The notes under the pieces are model-generated. The model was not told the DNA's origin and searched no databases. It saw only the letters and a program-made list of their open reading frames with translations. Position numbers and translations under genes: made by a program. Below, in pieces: positions 24,201 through 33,200 of a stretch of DNA of 34,912 nucleotides (positions within the stretch are counted from its first letter, which is position 1; the number at the start of each line of letters is the position of its first letter). The DNA comes from Flavobacteriales bacterium (GTDB lineage: Bacteria > Bacteroidota > Bacteroidia > NS11-12g > UBA955). Location of the stretch: positions 1 through 34,912 of the forward strand of contig CANIZU010000003.1 in NCBI GenBank assembly GCA_947472115.1, written 5' to 3'.

Positions 24201-24636
24201 ATATTCAAATAGTAAATATCTCTACCGCGCCAATGGCGGATTTGTTCGAGGTTTTTTCTTGGGTGATCGAATTGGTACAGGATCAATATCAATCCAAAAT
24301 GAAATCCAATGGCAGCCAGTTAAGCAATTTGGAAAAAAAATCATCAAGCAGAATTTTTATGAGTCGCTCAGTTTTTATGGATTTTTAGATATTGGAACGG
24401 CTTTTATAGGTAATTCACCCGCCAATCCCACCAATCCGTTTAATACTGTTTTAATTACTACGCCAAACTATTTGATGTCCGTGACTTCAAAGCGCAATCC
24501 TTATTTGATTGGTACAGGTCTAGGAGTTAGTACAAATGTACTTCGAACGCCAATACGCTATGAATTGGCTTTTGGTTTAAAAGAAGGCAAATTGAATACT
24601 CCAATCCAACAAGTTTGTATGTCGTGGTTTTTTTAA
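21292..24636 (+). CDS. Large outer-membrane protein: degenerate gluzincin domain plus C-terminal barrel
   Basis: 1114 residues from the ATG at 21292. A signal anchor (KILFSMVVFIFSHSSG) ends near residue 37. Residues about 40-280 resemble the peptidase-like domain of Bacteroidota proteins often labelled 'translocation protein TolB': SHFVFHEFLLG at 150-160 stands where HExxH would be, and PNWFLQGLGSYLAAGWN at 176-192 where metalloproteases have NWF.EG. The second histidine and the later glutamate (here Gln) are missing, so it is almost surely not an active protease. The middle (about 280-690) has no motif I recognise and may be a propeller. From about 700 on, alternating strands end in MSWFF, the pattern of an outer-membrane barrel. 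The function is unknown. It lies 68 nt upstream of mreB on the same strand. Confidence 0.72.
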   Translation: MFVRSRVLTYKRQLKSCLVKILFSMVVFIFSHSSGYSKSHSIELSYGRIHLNFISYDSSVYRNKPFVDSIFRIAEINFQDLEVLLGYKSGLQYTATIYSDINDYHSALKQNSAWLERISGTVQYSQEYNYPIYVNSSFEQIKSQFVYTLSHFVFHEFLLGISVRQKLSQTGFHTMPNWFLQGLGSYLAAGWNANSADEYSFYESKGGFKSPNQIVPMGAQVYGKKIWRDLFQTYGKSVVSTMMFVLKYTGNAESAIEYVTGKSFNIWNNERIMGQQHSLETSTTTEIDLPLKYRTIPISKITKHNDNLVIHWFSPGLVKISLYNSISHKVVDLVNYEYPVLFNELDFQPLKLVGFLSDQNCLPNPVYAATTLISIELMLDHKRTLVFIDSLGKILQCVDLGREKIYPLNSSLTIDYKSKLSEHNHQKMINLTHSYTAVGHQMGENNMIKTQFFFGEDFSTTFHKTGITLKQFLNQGFAHFYYVHRPSSVNDPIPSKVVNVEKLPTERLDFANEPKDSIYYAIDLQKIEKDRWVMLFNQLDGAVTKTLRADTLLEKPIVRGLVIEGQGQLSYVQSEGEVWRLRFYHFKDNSDYRWQSEVKYSFYSQSRVDGMDNIIESSFGSSLTSVRTLDPAKESLRELELLAKNDGIGNLNKLASPLKRLMKSEDIDTTISTWEYLVAFPKRNWHSALENEKFNHYSGKYDSSVARNTFYLSHGGLFFGNGDYSQLSYLNEISPHLLYNQPFTPEMRFYLMDKNHSYRLSFGVLSNIAMNRLGLRLNQSFNWGRYQIDQQLLLRNRTFNINEMALKKNATNFFSVLIRRNWVSNFTLSSGVQVTEDSYFDKVVNPGFTSFKNYKFQTAGMVFGLDWNNRQKSVRREYSWHILLSSTIKINRINTAKIIPNRVNVDGNSKGNSYLYQITLNINKQLVRGFYLNSIMMANKSAGNVLTLFWVGGSEGWISKDIWQTGISSEYSNSKYLYRANGGFVRGFFLGDRIGTGSISIQNEIQWQPVKQFGKKIIKQNFYESLSFYGFLDIGTAFIGNSPANPTNPFNTVLITTPNYLMSVTSKRNPYLIGTGLGVSTNVLRTPIRYELAFGLKEGKLNTPIQQVCMSWFF

Positions 24637-24704
24637 TTAAATACTCGAGAAATGATGTGTGGAAATAGCCAATTTGTGTTTATTTTGCAGATAATATATA
24701 CACC

Positions 24705-25730
24705 ATGAGTTTTTTCAGTTTTCTAACCCAGGAACTTGCCATCGATTTAGGCACAGCGAACACACTTATCATTCATAAAGACAAGGTGGTCGTTGATGAG
24801 CCTAGTATCATCGCAATTGAACGAAATACAGGCAATGTAATTGCCATTGGCAAAGATGCGATGCAGATGTTTGGCAAGGAAAATGAGGGAATTAAGACAA
24901 TTCGACCTTTGAAGGATGGTGTTATTGCTGATTTCCAAGCGGCGGAGCACATGATTCGGGGGATGATTAAGATGATGAATCAGAAACAGCGTTGGATTTC
25001 ACCTCAGCTGAAAATGGTTATCTGTATCCCATCTGGCATCACTGAAGTAGAGAAAAGAGCGGTAAAGGATAGTGCGGAGCGCAGTGGAGCTAAGGAAGTG
25101 TATTTGATTCACGAACCAATGGCAGCGGCAGTTGGAATTGGAATTGATGTAACCCAGCCTCAAGGCAATATGATTGTAGATATCGGTGGTGGTACCACTG
25201 AAATTGCAATTATTGCATTGGGAGGTATTGTTTGCGACGAGAGTATTCGCGTCGCAGGAGACGAATTCAACCTAGATATTTTGGAATACATGCGCAGAGA
25301 GCACAATTTATTGATTGGCGAGCGTACTGCGGAGAAAATTAAAATTCATATTGGTTCGGCGTTACAAGAATTGGATACCCCACCTGAGGATTATGCGGTG
25401 TTTGGTAGAGATTTGATGACAGGCATCCCAAAACAAATTATCGTTAGTTACAGTGAAATTGCCAGAGCACTTGATAAGAGTATCATGAAAGTGGAAGAAG
25501 CCGTTTTGCGTGCATTGGAACAATCACCCCCAGAATTGAGTGCAGATATTTTAACCAATGGTATTTGGTTAACAGGCGGAGGCGCTTTATTAAGAGGGCT
25601 GGATAAGCGCATTGCTGCCAAAACGAAATTAAAGGTTCATATTGCTGAAGACCCACTCCGTGCCGTTGTTCGTGGTACAGGTACTGCCTTAAAGAACATC
25701 GGTCGTTTCAAGTTTTTAATGACCGCCTAA
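24705..25730 (+). CDS. mreB: Rod shape-determining protein MreB
   Basis: Bacterial actin homologue of 341 residues that forms membrane-bound filaments guiding lateral wall synthesis. The phosphate-1 loop DLGTANTLI (14-22), phosphate-2 loop DIGGGTTEIAI (about 163-173) and adenosine motif TGGGALLRGLD (about 290-300) are intact, and the length is normal. The start MSFFSFLTQELAIDLGTAN fits, with a short hydrophobic N terminus that can bind the membrane. It is the first gene of mreB-mreC-mreD-mrdA-rodA, all on one strand with junctions of 12, -8, 5 and 6 nt. A weak promoter candidate (TTATTTTG, one mismatch) ends 17 nt before the ATG. Confidence 0.97.
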   Translation: MSFFSFLTQELAIDLGTANTLIIHKDKVVVDEPSIIAIERNTGNVIAIGKDAMQMFGKENEGIKTIRPLKDGVIADFQAAEHMIRGMIKMMNQKQRWISPQLKMVICIPSGITEVEKRAVKDSAERSGAKEVYLIHEPMAAAVGIGIDVTQPQGNMIVDIGGGTTEIAIIALGGIVCDESIRVAGDEFNLDILEYMRREHNLLIGERTAEKIKIHIGSALQELDTPPEDYAVFGRDLMTGIPKQIIVSYSEIARALDKSIMKVEEAVLRALEQSPPELSADILTNGIWLTGGGALLRGLDKRIAAKTKLKVHIAEDPLRAVVRGTGTALKNIGRFKFLMTA

Positions 25731-25742
25731 TTTTAGTCAATC

Positions 25743-26603
25743 ATGTTGGTGATATTCCGTTGGATACGGAATCAAGCATACCCCCTACTCTATGTTTTAC
25801 TGCTGTTAAGTGCGGTGACTCAGATTTTTAGGTATCATTTTTACCAGCATAGTATTTATTTTGGGCATGCTCTGGGCATTCATCGAAGTATGGATGAATG
25901 GCGATCTGGCATCACGAGTTATTTCAAATTGCGGACAACCAACGAGCAGTTATTAGGCGAGAATAGTATGCTTCGGAATCAATTGAATTGGAATCTGACG
26001 AGCAACTCCCCCAAAGGAGCGATTACTTACACTGATACTTTTACCAAAAGCCTAATAAAGTATGAATATATTCATGCCCGTGTTATTCGAAATTCCGTAA
26101 ACGAGCAGAATAATTTCATTATTTTGGATCGTGGGTACAAGGATGGAATCAAAAAGCACATGTCAGTTATTTGCCCAATGGGGATTGTTGGCGTTGTGGT
26201 AGAATCCGCCGCTCATTACTCCTTGGTTATGTCAGTCCTTAATTCGAAATTCGAAATCACCCCTTATTTCTATAATCTCAAAATTAGTCAAGGTGTAATT
26301 TCGTGGAACGGAGAGGATCCCAACTTTGTGGAACTAGAAGAGGTAAATCGATTTGTGAAATTGAAAAATGGTATGAAACTCTATACCAGTAATTATTCTC
26401 TTCTATTTCCTGCTGGAATTCCCATTGGTACCATTGCAAAATCAGAATCGAATTTAAAATCCAACTTTTATAGTATCAAAGTGAAATTGGCTACGGATTT
26501 TAGTCAATTAGACGTAGTTACAGTGGTGAAAAATATTCATCAAAATGAATTGGACGTACTAAATTCAATCATACCGACAGTAGAAGGAGGCGCAAATGAT
26601 TGA
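25743..26603 (+). CDS. mreC: Rod shape-determining protein MreC
   Basis: 286-residue bitopic membrane protein of the elongasome that activates PBP2. One membrane span lies at about 12-28 (AYPLLYVLLLLSAVTQIF). A coiled coil follows at about 55-80 (RTTNEQLLGENSMLRNQL), and then the periplasmic double beta-barrel, with the family pattern NNFIILDRGYKDGIKKHM and GIVGVVVESAAHYSLVMSVL. The length is typical. It starts 12 nt after mreB, and its last codons overlap the start of mreD by 8 nt. Confidence 0.93.
   Translation: MLVIFRWIRNQAYPLLYVLLLLSAVTQIFRYHFYQHSIYFGHALGIHRSMDEWRSGITSYFKLRTTNEQLLGENSMLRNQLNWNLTSNSPKGAITYTDTFTKSLIKYEYIHARVIRNSVNEQNNFIILDRGYKDGIKKHMSVICPMGIVGVVVESAAHYSLVMSVLNSKFEITPYFYNLKISQGVISWNGEDPNFVELEEVNRFVKLKNGMKLYTSNYSLLFPAGIPIGTIAKSESNLKSNFYSIKVKLATDFSQLDVVTVVKNIHQNELDVLNSIIPTVEGGAND
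26584..26590 (+). promoter_or_regulatory. Shine-Dalgarno-like site before mreD
   Basis: AAGGAGG, 5 nt before the mreD ATG at 26596, inside the 3' end of mreC. Such strong sites are not seen at the other starts in this window. It also encodes Glu-Gly-Gly of MreC, so chance is possible. Confidence 0.4.
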
Positions 26604-27105
26604 GGTAGTGAGATATATTTTGGGCGGGTTGTTTTTTGCCCTCATTCAGACGCTTATTTTCAAGGAGGTAAACATTGCTTGGTGGATTAAGCCGATGCCT
26701 TACGTTTATTTGATGTTAATCCTCCCCCTTTCCACCAATCGATTTGGGGTGCTGATCGGAGCATTCTTCTTTGGCTTAACCATCGATGCCTTTGGCGGAA
26801 GTTTGGGTATGCATACAGCGGCATGTGTAACAACGGTATTTGTAAAAAACTACATCGATTTATATTTTCTGGATGAAAACTCCATGCAATTACAGGGCAT
26901 GAGATATATGCAAATCGATTATAAAGGGTGGCAGTGGTATGGGATTTACTCCTTTTCCATCCTCTTTATACATCATTTAGTGTTTTTCATATTTGATTAT
27001 TTCAGTTGGTCAGCATTGTTTACAATCCTTTTTGTCTCCGTTTGTAGCGCCATCGCGTCACTGTTTTTTATCCAATTATTCCGTTTGCTCTTAGGGCATA
27101 AATAA
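26596..27105 (+). CDS. mreD: Rod shape-determining protein MreD
   Basis: 169-residue integral membrane protein. Hydrophobic segments at about 5-23, 32-52, 55-75, 115-135 and 140-165 agree with the five to six spans of MreD. Sequence conservation in this family is low, so position in the operon is the main support: it overlaps mreC by 8 nt and is followed 5 nt later by the PBP2 gene. The IPLSTNRFG-like loop and GLTIDAFGGSLGMHT near 60-75 match the family's central motif. It helps assemble MreC with PBP2 and RodA in the inner membrane. Confidence 0.88.
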   Translation: MIEVVRYILGGLFFALIQTLIFKEVNIAWWIKPMPYVYLMLILPLSTNRFGVLIGAFFFGLTIDAFGGSLGMHTAACVTTVFVKNYIDLYFLDENSMQLQGMRYMQIDYKGWQWYGIYSFSILFIHHLVFFIFDYFSWSALFTILFVSVCSAIASLFFIQLFRLLLGHK

Positions 27106-27110
27106 TCATT

Positions 27111-28952
27111 ATGGAAAAAGGCAGTAAACGACAGGTTGTTTATATCGGATTGATTGTATTCGTATTTATCGTCTATTCTCTTAAACTGGCAAGTATTCAG
27201 TTGGGTGAGGTGCCTTACAAAAAGATGGCTATCAACAACGCTTTGAATAAAATTACACTATATCCTTCGCGAAGTAATATTTTTGATCGAAAAGGTAAAT
27301 TGATGGTTTATAGTACACAGATGTACGATTTATCGTCGTTTCCCTATGAAATAATGAAACTAGATACTGGATTGCTATGTTCGATATTAGAGATTGATTT
27401 ACCCACAGTTCGACATTTGATTTTGGATGCTAGGATCCGGGCCAAGAAGCGACAGAAGAATAATTCATTTAATAACAGCGCCCTTTTCTATGCCAATTTG
27501 AGTAACAAGCAATTCACTTTATTACGGGAAAATATTTATAGACTACCTGGTTTTTATATAGAATCTAGGACGGATCGACAGTTTGCAACGACATCAGCGC
27601 CGCATGCTTTAGGGTATTTGGGTGAGGCGGATGAGTCTTTGATTGAATTGGATGGATATAATCAGCCAGGTGATTTGGTTGGTATTACAGGTATAGAGCG
27701 TTTTTATGAAAAGCAAATTCGTGGAATTAAGGGTGTAAAAACAGTTTGGCAGGATCGCACTTATACGGAGCGCGGTGTTGTGAAAGATACCCAATTCAAT
27801 TATCCGTCGACCGCAGGCCCTGATGTGATTAGCTCATTGGATTTTGACTTGCAGGAATATGGTCGTTTGTTGTTGAATGGCAAAAAAGGGAGTATCGTAG
27901 CAATTGAACCCACTACAGGTGAGGTAATAGCATTTATCAACAATCCCGATTACGACCCCAATACGATGGTTGGTAGAGAGAGAGCGAAAACGTTTAAAGC
28001 GCTGTTGAGGGATGATCAAAAGCCTTTGTATAATCGAGCGGTGAAGGGTGTTTATCCTCCAGGGTCCACCTTTAAAACAGTGATGGCCTTGATCGCTATG
28101 CAAGAAGGTGTCCTAACCCCTGAAACTACACATGGTTGTGGTGGCGGTTATCGACTTGGAAGTATTCGTGTGGGGTGCCACGCTCACGGTGGTCCTCTGG
28201 ATTTGCGCGGTTCAATTAGAATATCTTGCAATAGTTATTATTGTCAGGTTTTTAGAGACATTATCGATAATCCTAAATATGGTGATGTTAAAATAGGTTA
28301 TGCTGCACTGGAAAAGCATTTGCGTTCGTTTGGCTTAGGTAGTCAGCTGAATATCGATTTATTGGGCGAATCAAGGGGTAATATTCCTTCCGTGGCTCAA
28401 TTAAATCGAAGACATGGTGATCGATGGAAAAGTAGTACAGTAATTTCCTTAAGTATCGGACAGGGCGAGATATTATTGACACCCTTACAAATTTGTAATG
28501 TTGCCGTTATTATGGCCAACAGAGGATGGTATTACGCGCCTCACTTAGTAAAAAAAATCGATGGATTTAATGATACTTCATGGGATCGCAAGTATCGTAT
28601 CAAGAAGTTTACTTCAATTAACCCAACCTACTTTGCTACTATTATCGATGGCATGAGCGATGTTACCAAACCAGGAGGTACAGCCAATGGTACTGGAATT
28701 AACGACATCGAAATTTGTGCTAAGACTGGCACCGCGCAGAATCCTCATGGTAAAGATCACTCTATTTACATGGCATTTGCACCCAAAGACAATCCCAAAA
28801 TAGCCATCGCGGTGTTGGTTGAAAACGGTGGATTTGGCGCAACTTGGGCTGCACCGATTGCAAACTTGATGATAGAAAAATATCTAAAGCCCGGCGCAGA
28901 AACTTCCAAACCCGCAATGGAAGAACGCATCAAAACCAGTGTAATCAAATAG
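27111..28952 (+). CDS. mrdA: Penicillin-binding protein 2 (elongasome transpeptidase)
   Basis: 613-residue class B PBP that cross-links peptidoglycan during cell elongation with RodA. A membrane span lies at about 9-26, then the pedestal domain, including RSNIFDRKGKLM near 54-65. The transpeptidase motifs are SxxK at Ser319-Lys322 (PGSTFK), SxN at Ser372-Asn374 (ISCNSYY) and KTG at 538-540 (AKTGTAQNP). It is the target of beta-lactams such as mecillinam in relatives. The start follows mreD by 5 nt and the end precedes rodA by 6 nt. All active residues are present and the length is normal. Confidence 0.96.
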   Translation: MEKGSKRQVVYIGLIVFVFIVYSLKLASIQLGEVPYKKMAINNALNKITLYPSRSNIFDRKGKLMVYSTQMYDLSSFPYEIMKLDTGLLCSILEIDLPTVRHLILDARIRAKKRQKNNSFNNSALFYANLSNKQFTLLRENIYRLPGFYIESRTDRQFATTSAPHALGYLGEADESLIELDGYNQPGDLVGITGIERFYEKQIRGIKGVKTVWQDRTYTERGVVKDTQFNYPSTAGPDVISSLDFDLQEYGRLLLNGKKGSIVAIEPTTGEVIAFINNPDYDPNTMVGRERAKTFKALLRDDQKPLYNRAVKGVYPPGSTFKTVMALIAMQEGVLTPETTHGCGGGYRLGSIRVGCHAHGGPLDLRGSIRISCNSYYCQVFRDIIDNPKYGDVKIGYAALEKHLRSFGLGSQLNIDLLGESRGNIPSVAQLNRRHGDRWKSSTVISLSIGQGEILLTPLQICNVAVIMANRGWYYAPHLVKKIDGFNDTSWDRKYRIKKFTSINPTYFATIIDGMSDVTKPGGTANGTGINDIEICAKTGTAQNPHGKDHSIYMAFAPKDNPKIAIAVLVENGGFGATWAAPIANLMIEKYLKPGAETSKPAMEERIKTSVIK

Positions 28953-28958
28953 TGAACC

Positions 28959-30230
28959 GTGAAATATTCGCCACTAAATAACAATACTCAGGAGAAAATC
29001 GACGGGTTATCGATCTTTCTGTTTATAGTTTTGGTTATTATTGGTTTTTTGAGCATCAGCTCGGCGACATCAGAAGTCAATCAAGAGTTTTATTCCCTAT
29101 CTCCTATCGCAATTAAGCAATTGATTTGGATTGGCGGATCCGTAGTAATCATTTTTACGATTCTCTATTCTAATGTCGTGGTGATTGATTATTTCACCTA
29201 CGGATTCTATGCTTTTGCTATTTTACTGAATATTGCGGTTTTGTTTCTAGGTCGAGAAGTTTCAGGTGCAAAGTCTTGGTTTGGATTTGGCGGAATTGGT
29301 ATTCAACCAAGCGAGTTTGCAAAAGTCGCTACAGCTATGGCACTGGCGAAATATTTAGGAACCTACGGCATTCGTTTCCAAGGAGCCAGAAACATCGCAA
29401 TTTGCTTGTTTATTTTCCTCCTCCCTATGGCGATTATTCTGATTCAGAACGATACGGGTAGCGCCTTGGTATTTTTGTCGTTTTTCCTAGTTTTATACAG
29501 AGAAGGTTTACCTGGATTTATTTTAATATCAGCAGTATGGTTGATGTTTCTAGCCATTTGCAGAATTGTAAGTGAAGCTACTGGAATATCGAGTTATTAC
29601 GGATACGGACTGCTTTTAGGTATCGGAAGCATTATGGTGTTTTTTGCCCGTAAGGATAAAGGTATTAGTACACTGATTACAGTTATTGCCGTGGTGTCTG
29701 CGGCTTTTTATACGATCGTAGGAACCGTATATTCAAGTATTCTTCAACCCTATCAAAGAGATCGCATTGAATTGGTTCTTGGATTAAAATCAGATGACCG
29801 TGGTTTGGGCTTCAATTTACGTCAATCTAAGATTGCCATCGGCGCTGGAGAATTGTGGGGACGTGGCTACTTAAAAGGAACCCAAACGAAAATGGGATTC
29901 GTCCCTGAACAACATACAGATTTTATTTTCGACACAATCGGAGAAGAATGGGGATTTGTGGGCGCAACCGTATTTCTTCTGATATTCTGTGGCTTGCTTA
30001 CGAGAATTGTGATTTTAGCGGAGCGACAATCGACCACATTTGGAAGGGTTTTGGGCTATTCGCTGGCATGTGTCTTGTTCTTCCACCTTTCGATAAATAT
30101 CGGCATGACAATCGGTTTGGTCCCAACAATTGGTATCCCTCTCCCATTTATTTCATTTGGAGGAAGTAGTTTGTGGGCCTTTACCTTGTTTTTATTTACC
30201 TTTTTGAGGGTAGATCAGGTAAGAAAGTAA
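28959..30230 (+). CDS. rodA: SEDS-family peptidoglycan glycosyltransferase RodA
   Basis: 423-residue polytopic membrane enzyme that polymerises lipid II into glycan strands together with PBP2. About ten hydrophobic spans are visible. Family motifs are GIQPSEFAKVA near 110-120, QNDTGSALVFL near 163-173, PEQHTDFIF near 315-323 (its Asp corresponds to the residue considered catalytic in other RodA proteins), and GIPLPFISFGGSS near 393-405. The start is GTG at 28959, 6 nt after the mrdA stop codon; the conserved first membrane span begins too early for any downstream ATG. It is the last gene of the mre operon, and no terminator is evident before the next gene, 33 nt on. Confidence 0.95.
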   Translation: MKYSPLNNNTQEKIDGLSIFLFIVLVIIGFLSISSATSEVNQEFYSLSPIAIKQLIWIGGSVVIIFTILYSNVVVIDYFTYGFYAFAILLNIAVLFLGREVSGAKSWFGFGGIGIQPSEFAKVATAMALAKYLGTYGIRFQGARNIAICLFIFLLPMAIILIQNDTGSALVFLSFFLVLYREGLPGFILISAVWLMFLAICRIVSEATGISSYYGYGLLLGIGSIMVFFARKDKGISTLITVIAVVSAAFYTIVGTVYSSILQPYQRDRIELVLGLKSDDRGLGFNLRQSKIAIGAGELWGRGYLKGTQTKMGFVPEQHTDFIFDTIGEEWGFVGATVFLLIFCGLLTRIVILAERQSTTFGRVLGYSLACVLFFHLSINIGMTIGLVPTIGIPLPFISFGGSSLWAFTLFLFTFLRVDQVRK

Positions 30231-30263
30231 ATCGATAAATCATTAATATTGTAGGAATAAATT

Positions 30264-33200
30264 ATGAATAAGTTTCACTGGTGTGGCTTTTCGCTATTGG
30301 GTATAATGGCGATGTCTATGATGGTTTCCTGTGGGAAATCTTCAGATGAAAATGTAGATAAGCTTTTCGAAAAAATGGAATCTGATGTCACAGGCATTGA
30401 TTTCGTGAATATGGTGCCTGAAAACGACACGTTGAATCAGTTTATTTACCATTACTTATATAATGGTAGCGGCGTTGCCATTGGCGATATCAATAACGAT
30501 GGTCTAAACGACTTGTATTTTACTGGGAATGAACAATCATCTCGCTTGTATTTAAACAAAGGAGATTTCAAGTTTGAAGACATCACAGAGAAAAGTGGTA
30601 CCGGCACAAAGCAATGGATTAGCGGTGTCACGATGGTGGATGTCAACAATGATGGCTGGCTAGATATTTACGCTTGCTCATCGGGGCCATTAAAAGGCAA
30701 AGACTCGAAACGAAATCGACTGTTTTTGAATCAAAAAAATGAGACTTTTAAAGAGGTAAGTGCCCAATGGGGTGTGGATGATGCAGGAAATGCAACGTGT
30801 GCCACTTTCTTTGATTATGATAACGATGGGGATTTAGATTTTTACTTAGGTAATCATGCCGATCAGTTCTTTTCCAATATCAATACGCCATTCACGCGTA
30901 CTTTGAACATGACGGAATCAAGTCAGCAGCATTTTTATCGCAACGACGGAAACAAATTTACGGATGTCTCAAATAAAGCAGGTGTGGTAACCATGGGTTA
31001 TTGCTTGAGCGCAGCCGCGGCAGACTACAACAATGATGGCTTCATGGACTTGTATGTTTGTAATGATTATCATGTACCCGATTGCTATTATATCAACAAT
31101 GGAGATGGGACTTTTACCGACAAGTTTGATGAGTTCTTTAAACATTCTAGCACCAATTCTATGGGCTCGGATGTGGCTGATGTTAATAATGATGGCTGGA
31201 GTGATTTGATCACCGTTGATATGCTTTCTGAAAGTCCTAGACGCTATATGAGCCTAATGGGACCAAAGGATTATGATTATACAATGGTCGGCATCAAAAA
31301 CGGGTACAAGCACCAGTACATGAAAAACAACTTGCAAATGAATTTGGGTAATGGTCATTTTTCAGACCTCTCCTACTTATATGGAGTTGCTAAGTCTGAT
31401 TGGAGTTGGAGTCCATTATTATCGGATTTCAACGATGATGGTTTCGTTGATCTGTTTATTTCTAATGGATATTACAGAGATGTAACCAATTTGGATTTCA
31501 TTTTATATCAGTCACGATATGAACAGCAGCAAAAACAAGGACTAAATCATGAGCAATTGCTAAAAAAACTGCCATTTGAAAAGATTCAGAACTTCTTTTT
31601 TCTCAACAACGCAGGTCAAGGCTTTACCAATCGATCTTCTGATGTAGGATTAGACGATTTAAGTTCTAGTACGGGTTCTGCCATCGGCGATCTAGATGGC
31701 GATGGTCGCTTTGATCTAGTTGTATGTAACCAAGGCGAAAAACCCTTCATCTATAAGAATGTGAATACAAGTAACAATTATTTGAATGTCCGATGCCGAG
31801 GTGAAAAAAATCAAAACCATTTTGGGGTTGGCTGTCAACTAATTGTTGAGGATAGCGCGGGCAAAATCCGCAAATTCGAAATCCAACCCAGCAAAGGGTA
31901 CCAAAGTTCATCGGAACACATGGTACATATCGGAATGGGCAATCAATCTTCATTGCAAAAACTTACCATTGTTTGGCCCAATGGTAGCTCTCAAGTCGTA
32001 ACAGATATCAAAGCGAATCAAACGTTGACAGTAAAATCAACTGATGCCACAAGTAAGTTTAATTGGGTAAATTATAGTAATCACGACAAATCACTCTATT
32101 TCAGAGATAATGCGAGTGATTGGAGTTTCAATTTCGTTCATAAAGAACAAGAAAACCCTGATTTCAAGCGTGAACCCCTACTACCTCATAGGTATACAAC
32201 CTTGGGTCCTGGAATGGCTTCTGCCGATGTTAATGGCGATGGCACAATAGATGTTTTTATTGGCGCTGCAAGAGAGAGCAGTGGATCCACCTTGATGCTG
32301 CAAGAAAATTCAGCGGGTGGCAAGTTGAGTCATGCAAAATCTCAGCCATGGAGGGCGTTAGATGTAGATGTGATGGGTGCTGTGTTTTTTGATGCCGATG
32401 GCGACAATGACCAGGATTTGTATGTTGCAGTGGGTGGATCTGAGTTCAGTTGGCCATCGAATAAATATGAACATAAACTATACACTAACGATGGCAAAGG
32501 AAATTTCACCGAATCCAAAGGTGCACTTCCTGGTGTGGTTAGTAGCGCAAGTTCCGTTACATCATCGGATTTTGATGGTGATGGCGATTTAGATCTTTTC
32601 GTAGCCGGTAGAATAATGCCAGGTAACTGGCCAGCATTGGGTGTGCGAAGCTATTTACTTCAAAATAACGGAGGAAAATTCAAAGATGTTACAACCGCGT
32701 TAGCGCCTGATTTAGAAAATGCGGGAATGATTTGTTCAGCCGTTTTCTCAGACTATAATGGCGATGGTAGACCAGATCTTGTTTTGGCCGGAGAATGGAT
32801 GCCATTGATCTTTATGGAGAATACAGGCGGGAAATTCATCAATAAGACCGGGGATGTAGGTGATATGTCGTTGTCTGGTTGGATGAATAGTATTTTACCT
32901 GTTGACATCGATAACGACGGTGATATGGATTATATCGTAGGTAACAAAGGAAACAATAGCTTTATTCAGGCAAAGTCCGGCAGCCCTACCAAAGTGTATT
33001 GGGCAGATTTTGATGGCAATGGAAGTCAGGACGTGACGATGAGTTATTCTTATAATGGCGCCGACTACCCTATCTTCACGATGGATGAAATGGGAAAGGC
33101 ATATCCATTTTTCATCAATAAGAAATTCACTACCTATGGCGATTTTGCAGGCAAAACGATGGATGAAATTTTTGGTGCCGAAGTGCTAAAACAGAACCAA

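Noticed and set aside
30231..30263. Terminator or clear promoter between rodA and the FG-GAP lipoprotein gene
   Set aside because: The 33-nt gap holds no hairpin and only a poor -7-like sequence; read-through from the mre operon cannot be excluded.
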